A model generated the notes under the pieces. That model saw nothing but the letters and a program-made list of their open reading frames with translations, had not been told where the DNA came from and made no database searches. From Gonocerus acuteangulatus (taxonomy: Eukaryota > Arthropoda > Insecta > Hemiptera > Coreidae), in assembly GCA_946811695.1 (NCBI GenBank), contig OX328125.1, positions 35,635,751 to 35,699,750 of the forward strand: DNA of 64,000 nt, read 5' to 3'. A program made the position numbers and the translations under genes. Shown here one piece after another: positions 1-10,496 of this stretch; positions within the stretch are counted from its first letter, which is position 1, and each line of letters begins with the position of its first letter.

Positions 1-622
1 GTTATTTTTTAATTGCTTATAGTTGGATAATGTATTTGAAAATAAAACAGGTTAAGAAAAATAAGAAAAACAATTTAGTGTTAGAGATATGGATTTCCAA
101 GATATAGCTTTTCAACTGCCTAGCGTCCTAGGGAGGGTTGTTTGTCTTTGATTTTGGTACTTAGAATTATGGGATTCAGTTGAAACATTTTCTGCATGTT
201 CGAATTTCATCAACACTAATATGTTGAATTTTTTTTTTACGTTTAGAGTAAAGGAAGGGTTAGAATAAAATATTTTATTAACAGACAAAAAAGGTTTTGG
301 TAACTTTGTATACTTTCGTTAGTATCTCGAAAACCATTGACAATCTTGTGAAGCGGAAGATTACCATTCGAAAGCTTACTAAATGCTCTACAAAAAAGGT
401 TCTGAGGGAAGTTTTAATTAGGCGATGTCAATCGGAGAAATAAGTGCTTAAAACTTTAAATTAATTGATTTCGTTTATTCGAATGGTTCTTTTTGTCTGT
501 GTTATTCCTTGTTATTTTTTAATTGCTTATAGTTGGATAATGTATTTGACACTAAAACTGGTTAAGTAAAATAACAAAAACAATTTATTGTTAGAAATAT
601 AGATTTCCAGGATTCCAAGACC
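1..622. repeat. Direct repeat with 510-bp spacing
   Basis: Bases 1-112 recur, diverged, at 511-622; both copies open with gttattttttaattgcttat and end near a gatttcca motif. The left edge of the window therefore lies inside a two-copy or longer tandem duplication with a period of about 510 bp. The material between (113-510) is AT-rich and has no recognised gene. Confidence 0.75.
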
Positions 623-1329
623 TTGTCACTAGCGGGTCCATTTCTCGTTTAAGCCGACCCTTCCAGGTAAGATTGTAAATCATGACCTTTCAAGACTTTA
701 CAACACACAGGAATGGCGTTAGTGACCTTAAGGGTTGACATAATTAATTAAAAAAAAAAAAGACTGGTGGAAACAAAATAATAACTGCTTCTATTTTAAT
801 CTTTCCAAATTAGACTAGTGATATGAACGGAACCGCGCTAAGATGATGCAGTTCCTGCGAGACGGACGTTTTTTTTATTTAGTAGAAACGCCCTCATATA
901 TAAATGAAAGGTCTGTTTTTCTTCCCACCCTTACCTCTTTTTTCCTCTCCGTTTTATGGGGCACCTGCCTCCAAGCATAAATAACCGGAAGACCCAGGCG
1001 AAGATCGGCCGGGAGGTCTGCCCCTTCCACACATTGTTGTTTAAAGTGAGCTCTTTATGTTCCTTTGGCGGTCTAACTATAGAGTGGTTAGAATAATGGC
1101 TGCCGCCTCTGGGAGCAATAAAATAAAAAAGAACAAAAAAAAAAAGTAATTGCTCAGAAAGACGAAGGGAATAATAAATATTGTGTCGTAAAAATAATAA
1201 ATTGAGTCAGCTGGCGAGTGTATACATTTAATTTATGTTCTTTTTACATTTTTTAGCAAAGGAATATACCAAGGACGTTTTATATACCAAAACATCATTT
1301 GGTCCAAGTTTGGCTCATTTGTCGACTGA
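623..1329. other. No gene recognised
   Basis: AT-rich non-coding DNA. A short stretch near 845-875 (gcagttcctgcgagacgg) resembles the outer end of the 1.1-kb element annotated at 13880-14968 and 33161-34290. Confidence 0.5.
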
Positions 1330-1545
1330 TGTTCCGGAGGACCGGAGTTCGTAACTCGGAGGCACACTAAAGATTTAATCTCCTAGAGTCGCCGTTCGAA
1401 TGTCGGTGTCGGGGCTCCAAATCGCCGCTAGGCACACCCAGACGTTAATGGTTCCCTACAATGAGGAAAATGTGTCGGTCAATGGTGACCACCCAGAGAA
1501 ACCCTTCTGGGCCCTCGTGGCTTGTTTCAGGAATGAAATCCTATT
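1330..1545 (+). mobile_element. SINE-C, degenerate copy
   Basis: Resembles the better copies at 41110 and 15177: ggaccggagttcgtaactcggag corresponds to the B-box half of the tRNA-like head. It is followed by the family body (cacactaaagat, then aacccttctgggccctcgtggc and ttcaggaa). The A-box half is lost. The short ORF inside is not a gene. Confidence 0.5.
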
Positions 1546-3255
1546 TTATGTGGTATTTATAGATGGGCGACATTTTATGATGATGATGACATGATCTTTA
1601 TGTCCTTTCTCAGAAGTTGCGTCTGGTGGCTTTAAAAACACCAAATTAAACGCGTTTTAAATATGTGAACTTGTACCATTTTTAAAATAAGTAATTTGAT
1701 CAGAAATGCTTTCTTCGTCAATAATGTAAGAAGCATTGTATTAACCTACTGATTAATACAGAGGACGATATACGCCATCAGTGACATAATTTTCAATCCT
1801 TATTTTGACAGTAAAAACATTTACTCACCAGGGTGGGATTAGGATGCATAATCTCCCATTTTTCACTCGTCCGACAACAATTTACATACCCGGCAGATAT
1901 TGGCCAGTGAATTATACATTGGTTTCATGAACTTCCTTATAGAGGTGGGAACTCTGGGGCATATTGCCTGATTTCAGATAATTATGAGGATGTGCAGTAG
2001 ATCTCAAACTTTTTAGATAAATAAGTCATCGTGTCATTTGAACCCCAGTATCGTAATTGGCAACGCATAAAAGAGGAACATCAGAGTTCCTTCAGAGTTC
2101 TTAACCTTACAAGTTAATTTTTCTATAAAGTTGTTTCGCCATTCCACCCCTGTCACCTTTAAAGCTGGTATGGCTTGAAAACCCATACCCTGATTCTGAT
2201 CTTGGTATGCCCCACAGATTAGGATTCTGGTTTCCCATTTCCCCCAATTCAGATCTCGAAAAACACTTTTCCTTAAATTAGGAGCTCCTAGAATCTCAAG
2301 ATTCCTGCTTATCACACAGTTCCCTGCATATAAAATCAGTAGTACGGGAAAAAAAACTAAAATAGATTTCCACTGGAGTGGTGAATAGAGACAATTCCTT
2401 TTCGGTGGATAGTAATGCGAGGTAGTAAAATAAAATGAACCCAAAGAGGATAGAATGTTCGATTTCCAATAAAGACGAGTGGATTATTGATGGTGGTCGG
2501 AAGAAGGACAACACAAAGGACAGCCGACAGGACTAAAAAGCAGCCGGTGGAATGAAGTCCTGGAATCTGGGGCCAATTAGAGATTCCACAGGAGTCTCCA
2601 GAAAGATCTTCAAGTGGACAGACCTTCGTACCGTTTACTCCTCGTTTTTATACTTCAAGGGGAACTGTATCGCCTTCAACCTCCTTTCTTACACCCCCAT
2701 GAATATTCATATAAGAATCTGATGCAATTTCTTAACTAACATTTTTTTCTGGAGGGCGATAGAACCCATAGGTAATGTCGGTTTTTAATTTTCTGTCTGT
2801 TTGTGTCCCCTCCTTTTCAATTTATTTTTGTTTACATTTTTTATTTATTAGAGCATTAAATATACTTCTATTTATCATGTTTTGGTTGGCGAAACATATG
2901 TATTCGATGCTGGGATTTCATTTGAAAAGGATCTCCCAAGACACCACTTACACCGTGATATGCTTTGGGAATTCGAGAAAGGAGAAAATGATGCATCAAC
3001 GTATCGAAAATTTGTGGAAATACATGGCGAAAATGTCATTATTAAGCGACGAGCCTCGGACGACCAACAGAGCTTAACAACGAAGCTATTGTAGAAGTAA
3101 ATCTTGTTGTAACAGTAGAAGAGCTCCACCAACATAAACCTATATTACTTATGGGTTGCATAAGTAATATTATGCAAGATATTTTGCACAATTGTGACGT
3201 ATTTATATATGCATGATTTGAAAAATATATTAAGACCATGAATGAGTAGCCACAT

Positions 3256-3257
<2 letters not shown>
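1546..3257. other. No gene recognised
   Basis: Short ORFs on both strands here (for example around 2034-2514 and 2775-3239) have no recognisable domain, no splice context and compete with each other on opposite strands. I see no supported gene or repeat. Confidence 0.5.
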
Positions 3258-3324
<67 letters not shown>

Positions 3325-3501
3325 TATTCTTGGAGACTTAAATTGGCTGCAAATCGAATGGTTACTGCTTTACCGACACAAGCCTCCAACGATTATAAAA
3401 CAATATAGATAAACATATTGTTCTCAAATCTTTGGAGGCTTGTGTCGATAACGCAGTAACCACCCCATTTGCAGCCAATTTAAGTCTCCAAGAATAAATA
3501 A

Positions 3502-3552
<51 letters not shown>
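3258..3552. repeat. Fold-back element between two (TA)n tracts
   Basis: A (TA)n tract at 3258-3321 and a second at 3500-3552 enclose a 180-bp inverted repeat. The arm at 3325-3395 (ttattcttggagacttaaat...) is matched in reverse complement by 3427-3498, with a few mismatches and a loop of about 30 bp. No hammerhead core was found inside. The layout (TA)n, inverted arms, (TA)n is the same as that of the Penelope-like element at 50-52 kb and the ribozyme element at 46.6-47.0 kb. Confidence 0.8.
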
Positions 3553-3555
<3 letters not shown>

Positions 3556-4429
3556 AGCAAAATATATAAGTCGACATTTCTCATTTACACATGTATGTGT
3601 GATCGGGTCGGCATCCTGAGCAGGTTTCCTATTGGGGTGCCTTAATTGCAAGCTGATTCTTGCTTGGTATGCAAATAATTCCATACATCACAGAAAGTTA
3701 CCCAAGGAAGTAGAATGCCCTCCACCATCGAGGGAGAGAGGATACGGCTGAAAAAATAAGTGCCGGATCCTCTGAAAGGTAGAGAGGGTGCTGTGTAAAC
3801 AGAACTGGTAACAAGCTCCCAACCTCACCTCCACAGCACTACTTTTTCTTATATCTCCCTCCGCTATCTAGTTTACAGCCAAGGGCTTCGGCAATGATTT
3901 GTTCACGGCTACCGAGATCACACTCCTCCACGGGGCCTTTTATTTATTTCCCCGGCCCTTATTTATTCAAGGGATCCCTCGCCTCGAGAAACGGGTTTCC
4001 AATCCTGCTCGAGTCTCCGCTCTTCAAATATTGCTTCTGCCTCTTTATTTCACTTTCTCCTATTCGAGGTTTGTCTTCCTCCTTGGGTTGGGGACGGTAT
4101 CATTTCCTTGATTGAAGTTAAAGCTGTGTTTCGCTATTTTCTCAAACCAGACTTTCAATTGGCCTCCTCAAGATTAAATTAAGATCCGAGACAATTTTAA
4201 AGTGCTTGATTTGCTTCTTCTAAACTTATTTACTATTTGTAGTGAGGTGCAGATATTTAGCCGTTGGGGTTATTAGAAGTCAGGGAACAGTTGAGATTTG
4301 GCTAAAACAACAATCATATTTTTTGAAAATTCTATATTTAAAACATGTTCTTTCGCAACCTTCTTTATCAATAAATGCCTTGGGGGGGGGGGGGTCCAAA
4401 ACTAGCAATTAGGTGAATTTGGAAAATCT
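3553..4429. other. No gene recognised
   Basis: Mixed-composition DNA. The overlapping ORFs at 3894-4115 are in different frames of the same segment and show no domain. A G run of about 12 lies near 4382-4394. Confidence 0.45.
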
Positions 4430-4857
4430 CGTTATTCAGATTCGAGACTTTGCTCTTGGATTATGGACGATACAGGCTGTCGCAAATCACGGGCCTACAT
4501 ATTTCTATTTTATCAGAAAAAATGTTTCATCAAACCCTTCAAAATAAATAAAATAACATTTCAGAAAAAATAATGTTTTCGAGTGTAATAGCTTTTTAGT
4601 TCTAGAATACTATTCCTAGTTCTAGAATGTTACTACTCCTTACCCCCTAAATTTTCTCAGCCCCCCCCCGAAATTATTTCCTACATCCGCCCGTGTCGCA
4701 AATTGTCGCATCCCTTTTAGAATAGCCTTTAATATCTTAAATAAAGTATCGAATAAGAGCATTTTCAATATATTACTTCGTAAATGGAAAGAATATGTAC
4801 GGTCCTATTTTGCTCTGATTTTCATATTCGATAGTTTGACATGCTAAGGATGATATT
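4430..4857. mobile_element. MITE family A, copy split by a later insertion
   Basis: Shares with the intact copy at 16921-17166 the internal segment around gagactttgctc and the right end catattcgatagtttgacatg...gatat. The copy is interrupted at 4488-4695 by a hAT-type MITE and resumes after its duplicated target. The left terminus is not clear. Confidence 0.6.
4488..4695. mobile_element. hAT-type MITE nested in MITE A
   Basis: Termini are CACGGGC and GCCCGTG. The 8-bp target duplication tcgcaaat lies at 4480-4487 and 4696-4703. The interior has C runs and a ccgaaattattt segment also seen in the related element at 23197-23466. An 8-bp duplication with a CA...TG terminus is typical of hAT transposons. 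There is no coding capacity. Confidence 0.8.
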
Positions 4858-4911
4858 TTTACTAGGTCCACTTAACTTCTAGCTTTGGTCTGTCTCCTCT
4901 TAGCCATTCAT

Positions 4912-4960
4912 TGCTAAAGATGGCTGCCAAATAATATGCCTAAACGTTCTAAGTATAGAT
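4912..4960 (+). ncRNA. Decayed hammerhead ribozyme (ACGU family)
   Basis: aagatggctgccaaataata followed by tgcctaaacgttctaagtat aligns with the intact motif at 19160-19210. The CUGACGA core is lost and GAAA has become TAAA. It is a fossil copy and would not be catalytic. Confidence 0.4.
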
Positions 4961-5183
4961 TTTTCGAATTATCAGATCCCGGACTTCCTATCTGATTTAC
5001 TTTTCCATAAGAACTCATGATTCTTCTTGATTTTCTTTGCCAAATGTTAGGTAACTGAAAAACAAAATTAAAATGGAAACAAATTTTCAATAATTTACTC
5101 TTCACTAGGTTAGCTCTTACAATTAATTATAAAATATATACCATTATGAATGAAAACTACACCTTTATAAAGTGACACTGAAA

Positions 5184-5495
5184 CAGAGTTGGGCAAACGT
5201 TAGTGCGCGCTAAAAGCTGATACCTCTCCGCTAATTTAGCGAAACTGTAGAAAGCCAGCGCTAATAATTAGCGGTTAGCGGCGGCAGTGCCCTAACCGCT
5301 AATCTATTTATGAAATATCGTAATTGGTAATAGCTTAAGCTATAGTTACAAGTTGTAGTTACAAGTTGTAACTCTAGCTTAAGCTATTAGCAATTACGAT
5401 ATTTCATAAATAGATTAGCGCTGGCTTTCTACAGTTTCGCTAAATTATCGGAGAGGTATCAGCTTTTAGCGCGCGTTAACGTTTGCCCAACTCTG
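5184..5495. mobile_element. Fold-back hAT-type MITE
   Basis: Long terminal inverted repeats start CAGAGTTGGGCAAACG and end CGTTTGCCCAACTCTG, extending about 80 bp from each end. A perfect 8-bp target duplication, cactgaaa, lies at 5176-5183 and 5496-5503. The centre contains a further short palindrome (aagttgtagttacaagttgt region). A CAGAGTTGGGC terminus with an 8-bp duplication is typical of hAT elements. No ORF. Confidence 0.88.
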
Positions 5496-5657
5496 CACTG
5501 AAACAGAATAGATACAAACTATCAAAAATAAACAAGCACAATAGGGAGGAAACCGGCTTATGAGGCTAACCTCATGGTGCACTCCAGAAATGACAACTAG
5601 AAAATTTCACGTTTGAGCATCCATATCTCGAAAAGAACAGTAGTTTAAATTTGTATT

Positions 5658-5663
<6 letters not shown>

Positions 5664-5714
<51 letters not shown>
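5664..5714. repeat. (TA)n microsatellite
   Basis: Uninterrupted TA dinucleotides, abutting the outer end of the PLE-2 inverted structure that begins near 5722. Confidence 0.95.
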
Positions 5715-5719
<5 letters not shown>

Positions 5720-5854
5720 TGAAAGATTTTGGTACCTAATTTCAGATTTTAGTACCGATTTTTCAAATCGCAACATTTTTCAACTTGTGAGAGAGCGGAC
5801 ATTTTGGATGGAACGGCATTTTTTCTCCAGCTGTGGTACTCCTCCTCACTTCTT

Positions 5855-5898
5855 CCTGGAATATTTCGATGGATTCATCTCCATCTTCTTCAGCCAGG
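5855..5898 (-). ncRNA. Hammerhead ribozyme, type I, PLE-2 (intact core)
   Basis: On the minus strand: CCTGG, CTGAAGA, A, GATGGA-GATGAA-TCCATC, GAAA, TAT, T, CCAGG. Helix I is CCTGG/CCAGG (5 bp). Helix II is GATGGA/TCCATC (6 bp) with a six-base loop. Helix III is only the palindrome AUAU that overlaps the last A of GAAA. The expected cleavage is after the U preceding CCAGG. HHRs in PLEs are established knowledge; activity here is inferred. Confidence 0.8.
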
Positions 5899-5971
5899 TA
5901 CTTGTTTCTTCCTCGGTGGTAGCCAATGGAATGACATTTTTCTCGATCTGGGCTCCTTTTCTCCCCTCTAG

Positions 5972-6015
5972 CCTGGCTGAAGAAGATGGAGATGAATCCA
6001 TCGAATTATTCCAGG
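5972..6015 (+). ncRNA. Hammerhead ribozyme, PLE-2, GAAA mutated
   Basis: Same fold as 5855-5898 on the opposite strand, with CCTGG/CCAGG and the CTGAAGA core. The GAAA box is GAAT, which breaks the A-U closing pair of helix III, so it is probably inactive. Confidence 0.65.
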
Positions 6016-6045
6016 AAGAAGTGAGGAGGAGTACCACCGCTGCAC

Positions 6046-7107
6046 ACTGGGCAAAATACCTACTTTAGGGCGACAAAAGTCGAAAATGTGGTGTCATCGT
6101 AAAAAGTCATTTTACGTGTCAACACGTGCTAGAGTCTTCTATTCATTGAAAACCGAACTAGTTTTTTATCTAGTTTAATCCAGACCTGTCTAAGACAATA
6201 AGGAAGGCAACCATTGCTAGTCTCTTCCACTTCCACTGTCTAGTCTTGTTCCAACTACGGTCTTAGTTAGGTGTGTTTTAAAAATTGTGTGCAAATTTCA
6301 TAAATTCTTTTCACAATGGATTTATTACCTAGTGGTATGTTCTTTATAAATATATAATATATTTGTCATAAAACAAAGGCTTATCAAAGAAAAAAAATTA
6401 TTAATGAAATGATTACTAAATTTTACATATTTTGTTGATTACTTAAGTTTGAGTAAGGTTTCAAAAAAAGTTCCACCAAGTTCCAGTTCCAAATATTTTT
6501 TTTCAAAAAGCCTTAAGCTTCTACTTTACTGTCTTGACACTTTTAGCTCCCCCTTCTTCCCCCTTTTGATGTAAATTTAAATTTTGTTTAGGTAGTCAGA
6601 TAGCTGCTGAAGAACCCGTTTTATATATAACAAGAAAAGAACTGTTTTTTTGTGATGAAAAATGAGAGTTTATTCAAAGTTCCAACTCTCACGTGCAATC
6701 AAAAATTGTGTACTTATATTGTGAATAAATATAAAATATTTAACTCACGAATATATGAAGAACAAATAAAATATATAATGAAAGTCTTTGTAACTAAGAT
6801 AACGGCCAAATGGAAAGATTGTAATTATATGGAAGAAAGATTCTTAAAAAAAAACATGCATAATGGTTACAAAAAGAAATCCAGTTGCCGAAGATCATGA
6901 ATTTTCTATAAGTTTTCCATAATTCTGCGTTTTATTTTATTACTAACCGATTCTAAACACTCTTAATAGTTGAAAACAATGTAAAAAATAATGTATTCAG
7001 GCTTATTAAAAAATCATTTAAAACCAAAAAACATTAAAAGTACAAACATTAAAATAAAAACACAAAATACTTTTGTCGCGCTAAATGGCTCAATTTGCCG
7101 TGTGTGC
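6046..7107. other. Interior of the 5.7-7.5 kb inverted structure
   Basis: AT-rich DNA between the two PLE-2 end regions. Short ORFs (for example 6652-6900) have no recognisable domain. Confidence 0.45.
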
Positions 7108-7547
7108 GCTGGAGAAAAATGCCGTTCCATCCAAAAATACTATCCCAGCGACGAAAAATAACATCAAACATATAAAACCTTACGGCGAGGAAAATAGAAG
7201 CAGGAAAAAAAAGACGCAATACCATCAGCGCTACTAACGGACAGAATCCCAACTACACCAGGGAGCTTCAACACCATTCGTCCGCCGATACCGTGGCTAG
7301 AGGGGAGAAAAGGAGCCCAGATCGAGAAAAATGTCATTTCCTTGGCTACCACCGAGGAAGAAACAAGTACCTGGCTGAAGAAGATGGAGATGAATCCATC
7401 GAAATATTCCAGGAAGAAGTGAGGAGGAGTACCACCGCTGGAGAAAAATGCCGTTCCATCCAAAATGTCCGCTCTCTCACAAGTTGAAAAATGTTGCGAT
7501 TTGAAAAATCGGTACTAAAATCTGAAATTAGGTACCAAAATCTTTCG
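7108..7547 (+). mobile_element. PLE-2 3' region, partial tandem dimer
   Basis: The segment ctggagaaaaatgccgttcc occurs at about 7109 and again at about 7438, a period of 329 bp. A unit end is therefore followed by another unit, as in tandem PLE copies or pLTRs. The unit runs from tatcccagcgacgaaaaata, through a frame related to the C-terminus of the 50-52 kb PLE protein, to ccgttccatcc. Bases 7448-7547 mirror 5722-5820. A complete hammerhead lies at 7370-7413. Confidence 0.75.
7370..7413 (+). ncRNA. Hammerhead ribozyme, type I, PLE-2 (intact core)
   Basis: Helix I strand CCTGG 7370-7374; core CTGAAGA 7375-7381; helix II GATGGA 7383-7388 with TCCATC 7395-7400 and loop GATGAA; GAAA 7401-7404; palindromic AUAU helix III; U at 7408 as the cleavage nucleotide; helix I partner CCAGG 7409-7413. 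Position 7 of the core is A, which the CUGANGA consensus allows. All invariant positions are present. It overlaps the PLE reading frame. Confidence 0.83.
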
Positions 7548-8759
7548 TCTAATTTGAATGATCAAATTCGTGTAACTATTGGTTTCCTGTGCCTTCTGAG
7601 ACCTAAAATATTGCTTTTACTCAAGTTGGACTTTTCACGAAAGATCAAACAATAAATAACTGTTTCTATTCCTTAACAAATGTCATTAGGGATAAGAAAG
7701 GAAACGCGCTTTATCTGTAAACCTAATCTCCATCGTAGAAAATACTTATAATACAGCAGCAAATGTCCTAAATAATATTACATAAATAAGGCCGACGGAA
7801 TGTGTTAATCCGTTTTATGAGTTTTAATTGTATAATTAATGTTCTCATGTGATAGAAGAGCGAGGTAGAGTGAGAGATAGAGAGAGACAGCGACTCCTGA
7901 CGACATTAAAGGTCAGCACATAAGACCGGTTCCTGAAGCAGGAGGATTAGAAACAGCTCTCCATCTGCTTATGGATGTTAACACTTAACTCGCTGTACTA
8001 AATCATTATATAGGTAGACCGGTTCACTGCTCTCAGCTTCATCCACGCTCATTCCAACCCCAAAGCCTTCTTATTAGAAAGGATCTTGTCTTATACGCGC
8101 ACAAATCATGTTAAGCCCTATTTTATTAAGGACAATTTTATTATGAACATTTTATCCGTTTCAAACAACGAATATATATAGCTATGAAAATGAAATAAAA
8201 TTGGCCAAAAGCCTAGTAGATCCTTGAGATCAGACAGACCCAATATAACAGCCTGGTGTTTAAGCACACAGACGATGATGAAGATAGGCTTCGATATAAA
8301 GACCATGTGCTTAAGCCATCTTCCTCCAGAGAAATCATCTCTAAATTGGCTTCCAACAACATCTATCCTTCATGACTCTCTACTACTTCCTCACTCATCA
8401 ACCATTACACATTAGGCTCAATATTCTCCCTAACATTTATACTTCTTGTAAGGTAGAAACATAATTTCAGTACGAAACCCATGTATATTTTCATAAGCTG
8501 TTCCGGCAGGATCCATTACTTTGGTTTTAGTTGTTCGACGGCATACTGTGAGTCATATTTTAATTGACGTCCCCCGGGTTCATGTGACTGTGGATGTTAG
8601 ATGGCAAACAGAGTACAATTCCTCTTAATGAAAACATGGGCAGAAGAAGCCGGGAAGACGTCCAGCGAAATATTACATTCAGAGGAACTCCGCGATAAAA
8701 ACAATTTCGATCTCCTGTCTTTCTCAGACAATACGCTCTCACCCATTTTTCGGTTATTA
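7548..8759. other. No gene recognised
   Basis: Mostly AT-rich unique-looking DNA. A short purine-rich run (gagagatagagagagacag) lies near 7870-7890. The ORFs at 8560-8885 overlap on both strands and lack domains. Confidence 0.45.
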
Positions 8760-9500
8760 CAGAGGCACACAAAAAAAAGTGGTAATTTCCAAAGACGCCA
8801 TACATATATTCTTATGTATTTCGACACGCTGCATCCGAATCTGGAGTCCGTTTCACCCCATCGCGTCAGGTTTAAGAGAATTTGACGGTCAAATGTCGTA
8901 TGAAGTCGTTGAAGAAGAAATAACTAAAGCTTCCATGGTTTTGAGGGTCGCTGAATTCGAATCCGAGGTATGTTTCACCAAATCGGTGCAATATCAAGGC
9001 CATTTCAAGGAAAAATATGTTTATTTTGCAAACAATGAATCTACAGACAAAATTATTTGTTTGCATAAAAGACATATTTGTCCTTGAAATGAACTTGATT
9101 TTCCGCTGATAGGGTAATACAGACCTCGAATTCGAATTCAGCGTCCCTCAAGACCATGGAAGCTCTAGTTATTTCTTATGTTTGGTACACATCGCCTTGA
9201 AGAGGAATGTATTAATATATTACACAATAATAATACTTACAATATTTATATACACAGTGTGTAAACGTAATTTTGTAATATCATAATTTATTGTTGTAGA
9301 AGAAATCGCTAAAAGTTGCGAAACTCTTAATAAATTAATAGTTATTTCTTCTTTAACGACATCAAACGAAATTTGCCCTTCAAATGCTCTTAAACCTGAA
9401 TGATGGAATAAAACCGACTCCGCATTTGGTCTCAGCGTGTAGAAATATATAAGAATATATGTACAGTGTCTTCTGGAAATTACCACTTTTTTTTGTGTGG
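8760..9500. repeat. Nested inverted repeats, unclassified element
   Basis: Two inverted relationships overlap. (1) 8918-8972 (aagaaataactaaagcttcc...) is reverse-complemented at about 9123-9180, forming a hairpin. (2) 8765-8935 (cacacaaaaaaaagtggtaa...) is reverse-complemented, more diverged, at about 9330-9505. This looks like two fold-back copies of one repeat. The open frames on both strands come from this repeat and match no family I know. Confidence 0.6.
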
Positions 9501-10254
9501 GCCTGTGTTTTTCCTATAGATGTGCCAATTAATTCGAACACGTTCAATTTCCAATTAGATGTGCATTTGCAGAGACAACCGGCCGTAAGGCTGAACGATT
9601 TCTGTTAGTGGCTTACATTTCGGCAAACCGTGGTTTTCACACGGACAATTAATTATACGTTGCATGTTCTCGCGTATGTAAGCCATCCAGTTGTTGTGTA
9701 GGCTTAAGATTGACTAAACTTAAATATCGTACACTCCATTGCAAGAGATTCATATTGTTTTTGTTGTTACCTTTGCAAAAACACAAAAAAGGACGTAATT
9801 CGTAGGTGTCTATTAAGGTGAGGCATTAATAAATTCCCTACAAAAAATATCTTTAAAATCATGATTTAGCACGATTTTTAAAATGCGCCCTTTTTTGTGA
9901 GTGTTTGAGGTTGTTAATGTTAAATTTCGATTAGGAGCCATAAATCTCGATAAAAAGTAAGGACGAGTATTGATCCGATTGAACAATAAGTACTAGTCAT
10001 TGGTATTTATTCGTGTTTTATCATCAGACATGTTGTGACTTATCAGCAAGTAAACATTTGTCTATTTCTAATGAGACAGCGAGCAAACAAATGTCACACA
10101 GATGGTCCAAATTCAAACAAATCAATGGCTCCATGTGACGCTCATCCGTCTTACACGATTCAACTCCTCCAACGAACTCATCGCCAACGAATAACGTACT
10201 CAAAATCAGAATGAACATCCGCTACATACAATAAAAATAACAGCTTCGTAAATT
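9501..10254. other. No gene recognised
   Basis: AT-rich. A minus-strand ORF (10218-10024) starts with a hydrophobic stretch (MFILILSTLFVG) and has scattered cysteines. It is only 64 codons, ends at the PLE-2 junction and has no recognised family, so I do not call it a gene. Confidence 0.4.
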
Positions 10255-10436
10255 GAGCAAATGATTGGCAATGGTTCCCTTCGCAACCACCGAGGAAGAA
10301 ACAAGTATCTGGCTGGCGAAGATGGAGATGAACCCATCGAAATATCCCAGGAAGAAGTGAGGAGGAGTACCACCGCTGGAGAAAATTGCCGTTCCATCTA
10401 AAAATATCATCCCAGCGACGAAAAATAAACATCAAG
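10255..10436 (+). mobile_element. PLE-2 3' end fragment
   Basis: Same unit as 7300-7480: a ctaccaccgagg-like start, the ribozyme region, ccaccgctggagaaaat, ccgttccatct, then tcatcccagcgacgaaaaat. It runs directly into (TA)n at 10437. The transition from element 3' end to (TA)n is visible here without an intervening copy. Confidence 0.75.
10308..10351 (+). ncRNA. Hammerhead ribozyme, PLE-2, core mutated
   Basis: Helix I TCTGG/CCAGG and a GAAA box at 10339-10342 are kept. The core reads CTGGCGA instead of CTGANGA, and helix II has one mismatch. Probably inactive. Confidence 0.6.
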
Positions 10437-10441
10437 CATAC

Positions 10442-10493
<52 letters not shown>
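10437..10493. repeat. (TA)n microsatellite
   Basis: TA tract with one early interruption (aaatatat), at the 3' boundary of the PLE-2 fragment. Confidence 0.95.

Positions 10494-10496
<3 letters not shown>

Larger units (their letters stand above)
5722..6045. mobile_element. PLE-2 3' ends, inverted pair
   Basis: Two copies of the 3' end of a Penelope-like element face each other: 5722-5935 on the minus strand and about 5950-6045 on the plus strand. One plus-strand frame reads RKGAQIEKNVIPLATTEEET, which aligns with the last residues of the PLE protein at 50-52 kb (RRIRRAQTADELIPLP...). The outer flank (ggtacctaatttcagatttt...) recurs inverted at 7448-7547, so 5722-7547 as a whole is bounded by a long inverted repeat. 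Each arm carries a hammerhead motif. Confidence 0.75.
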
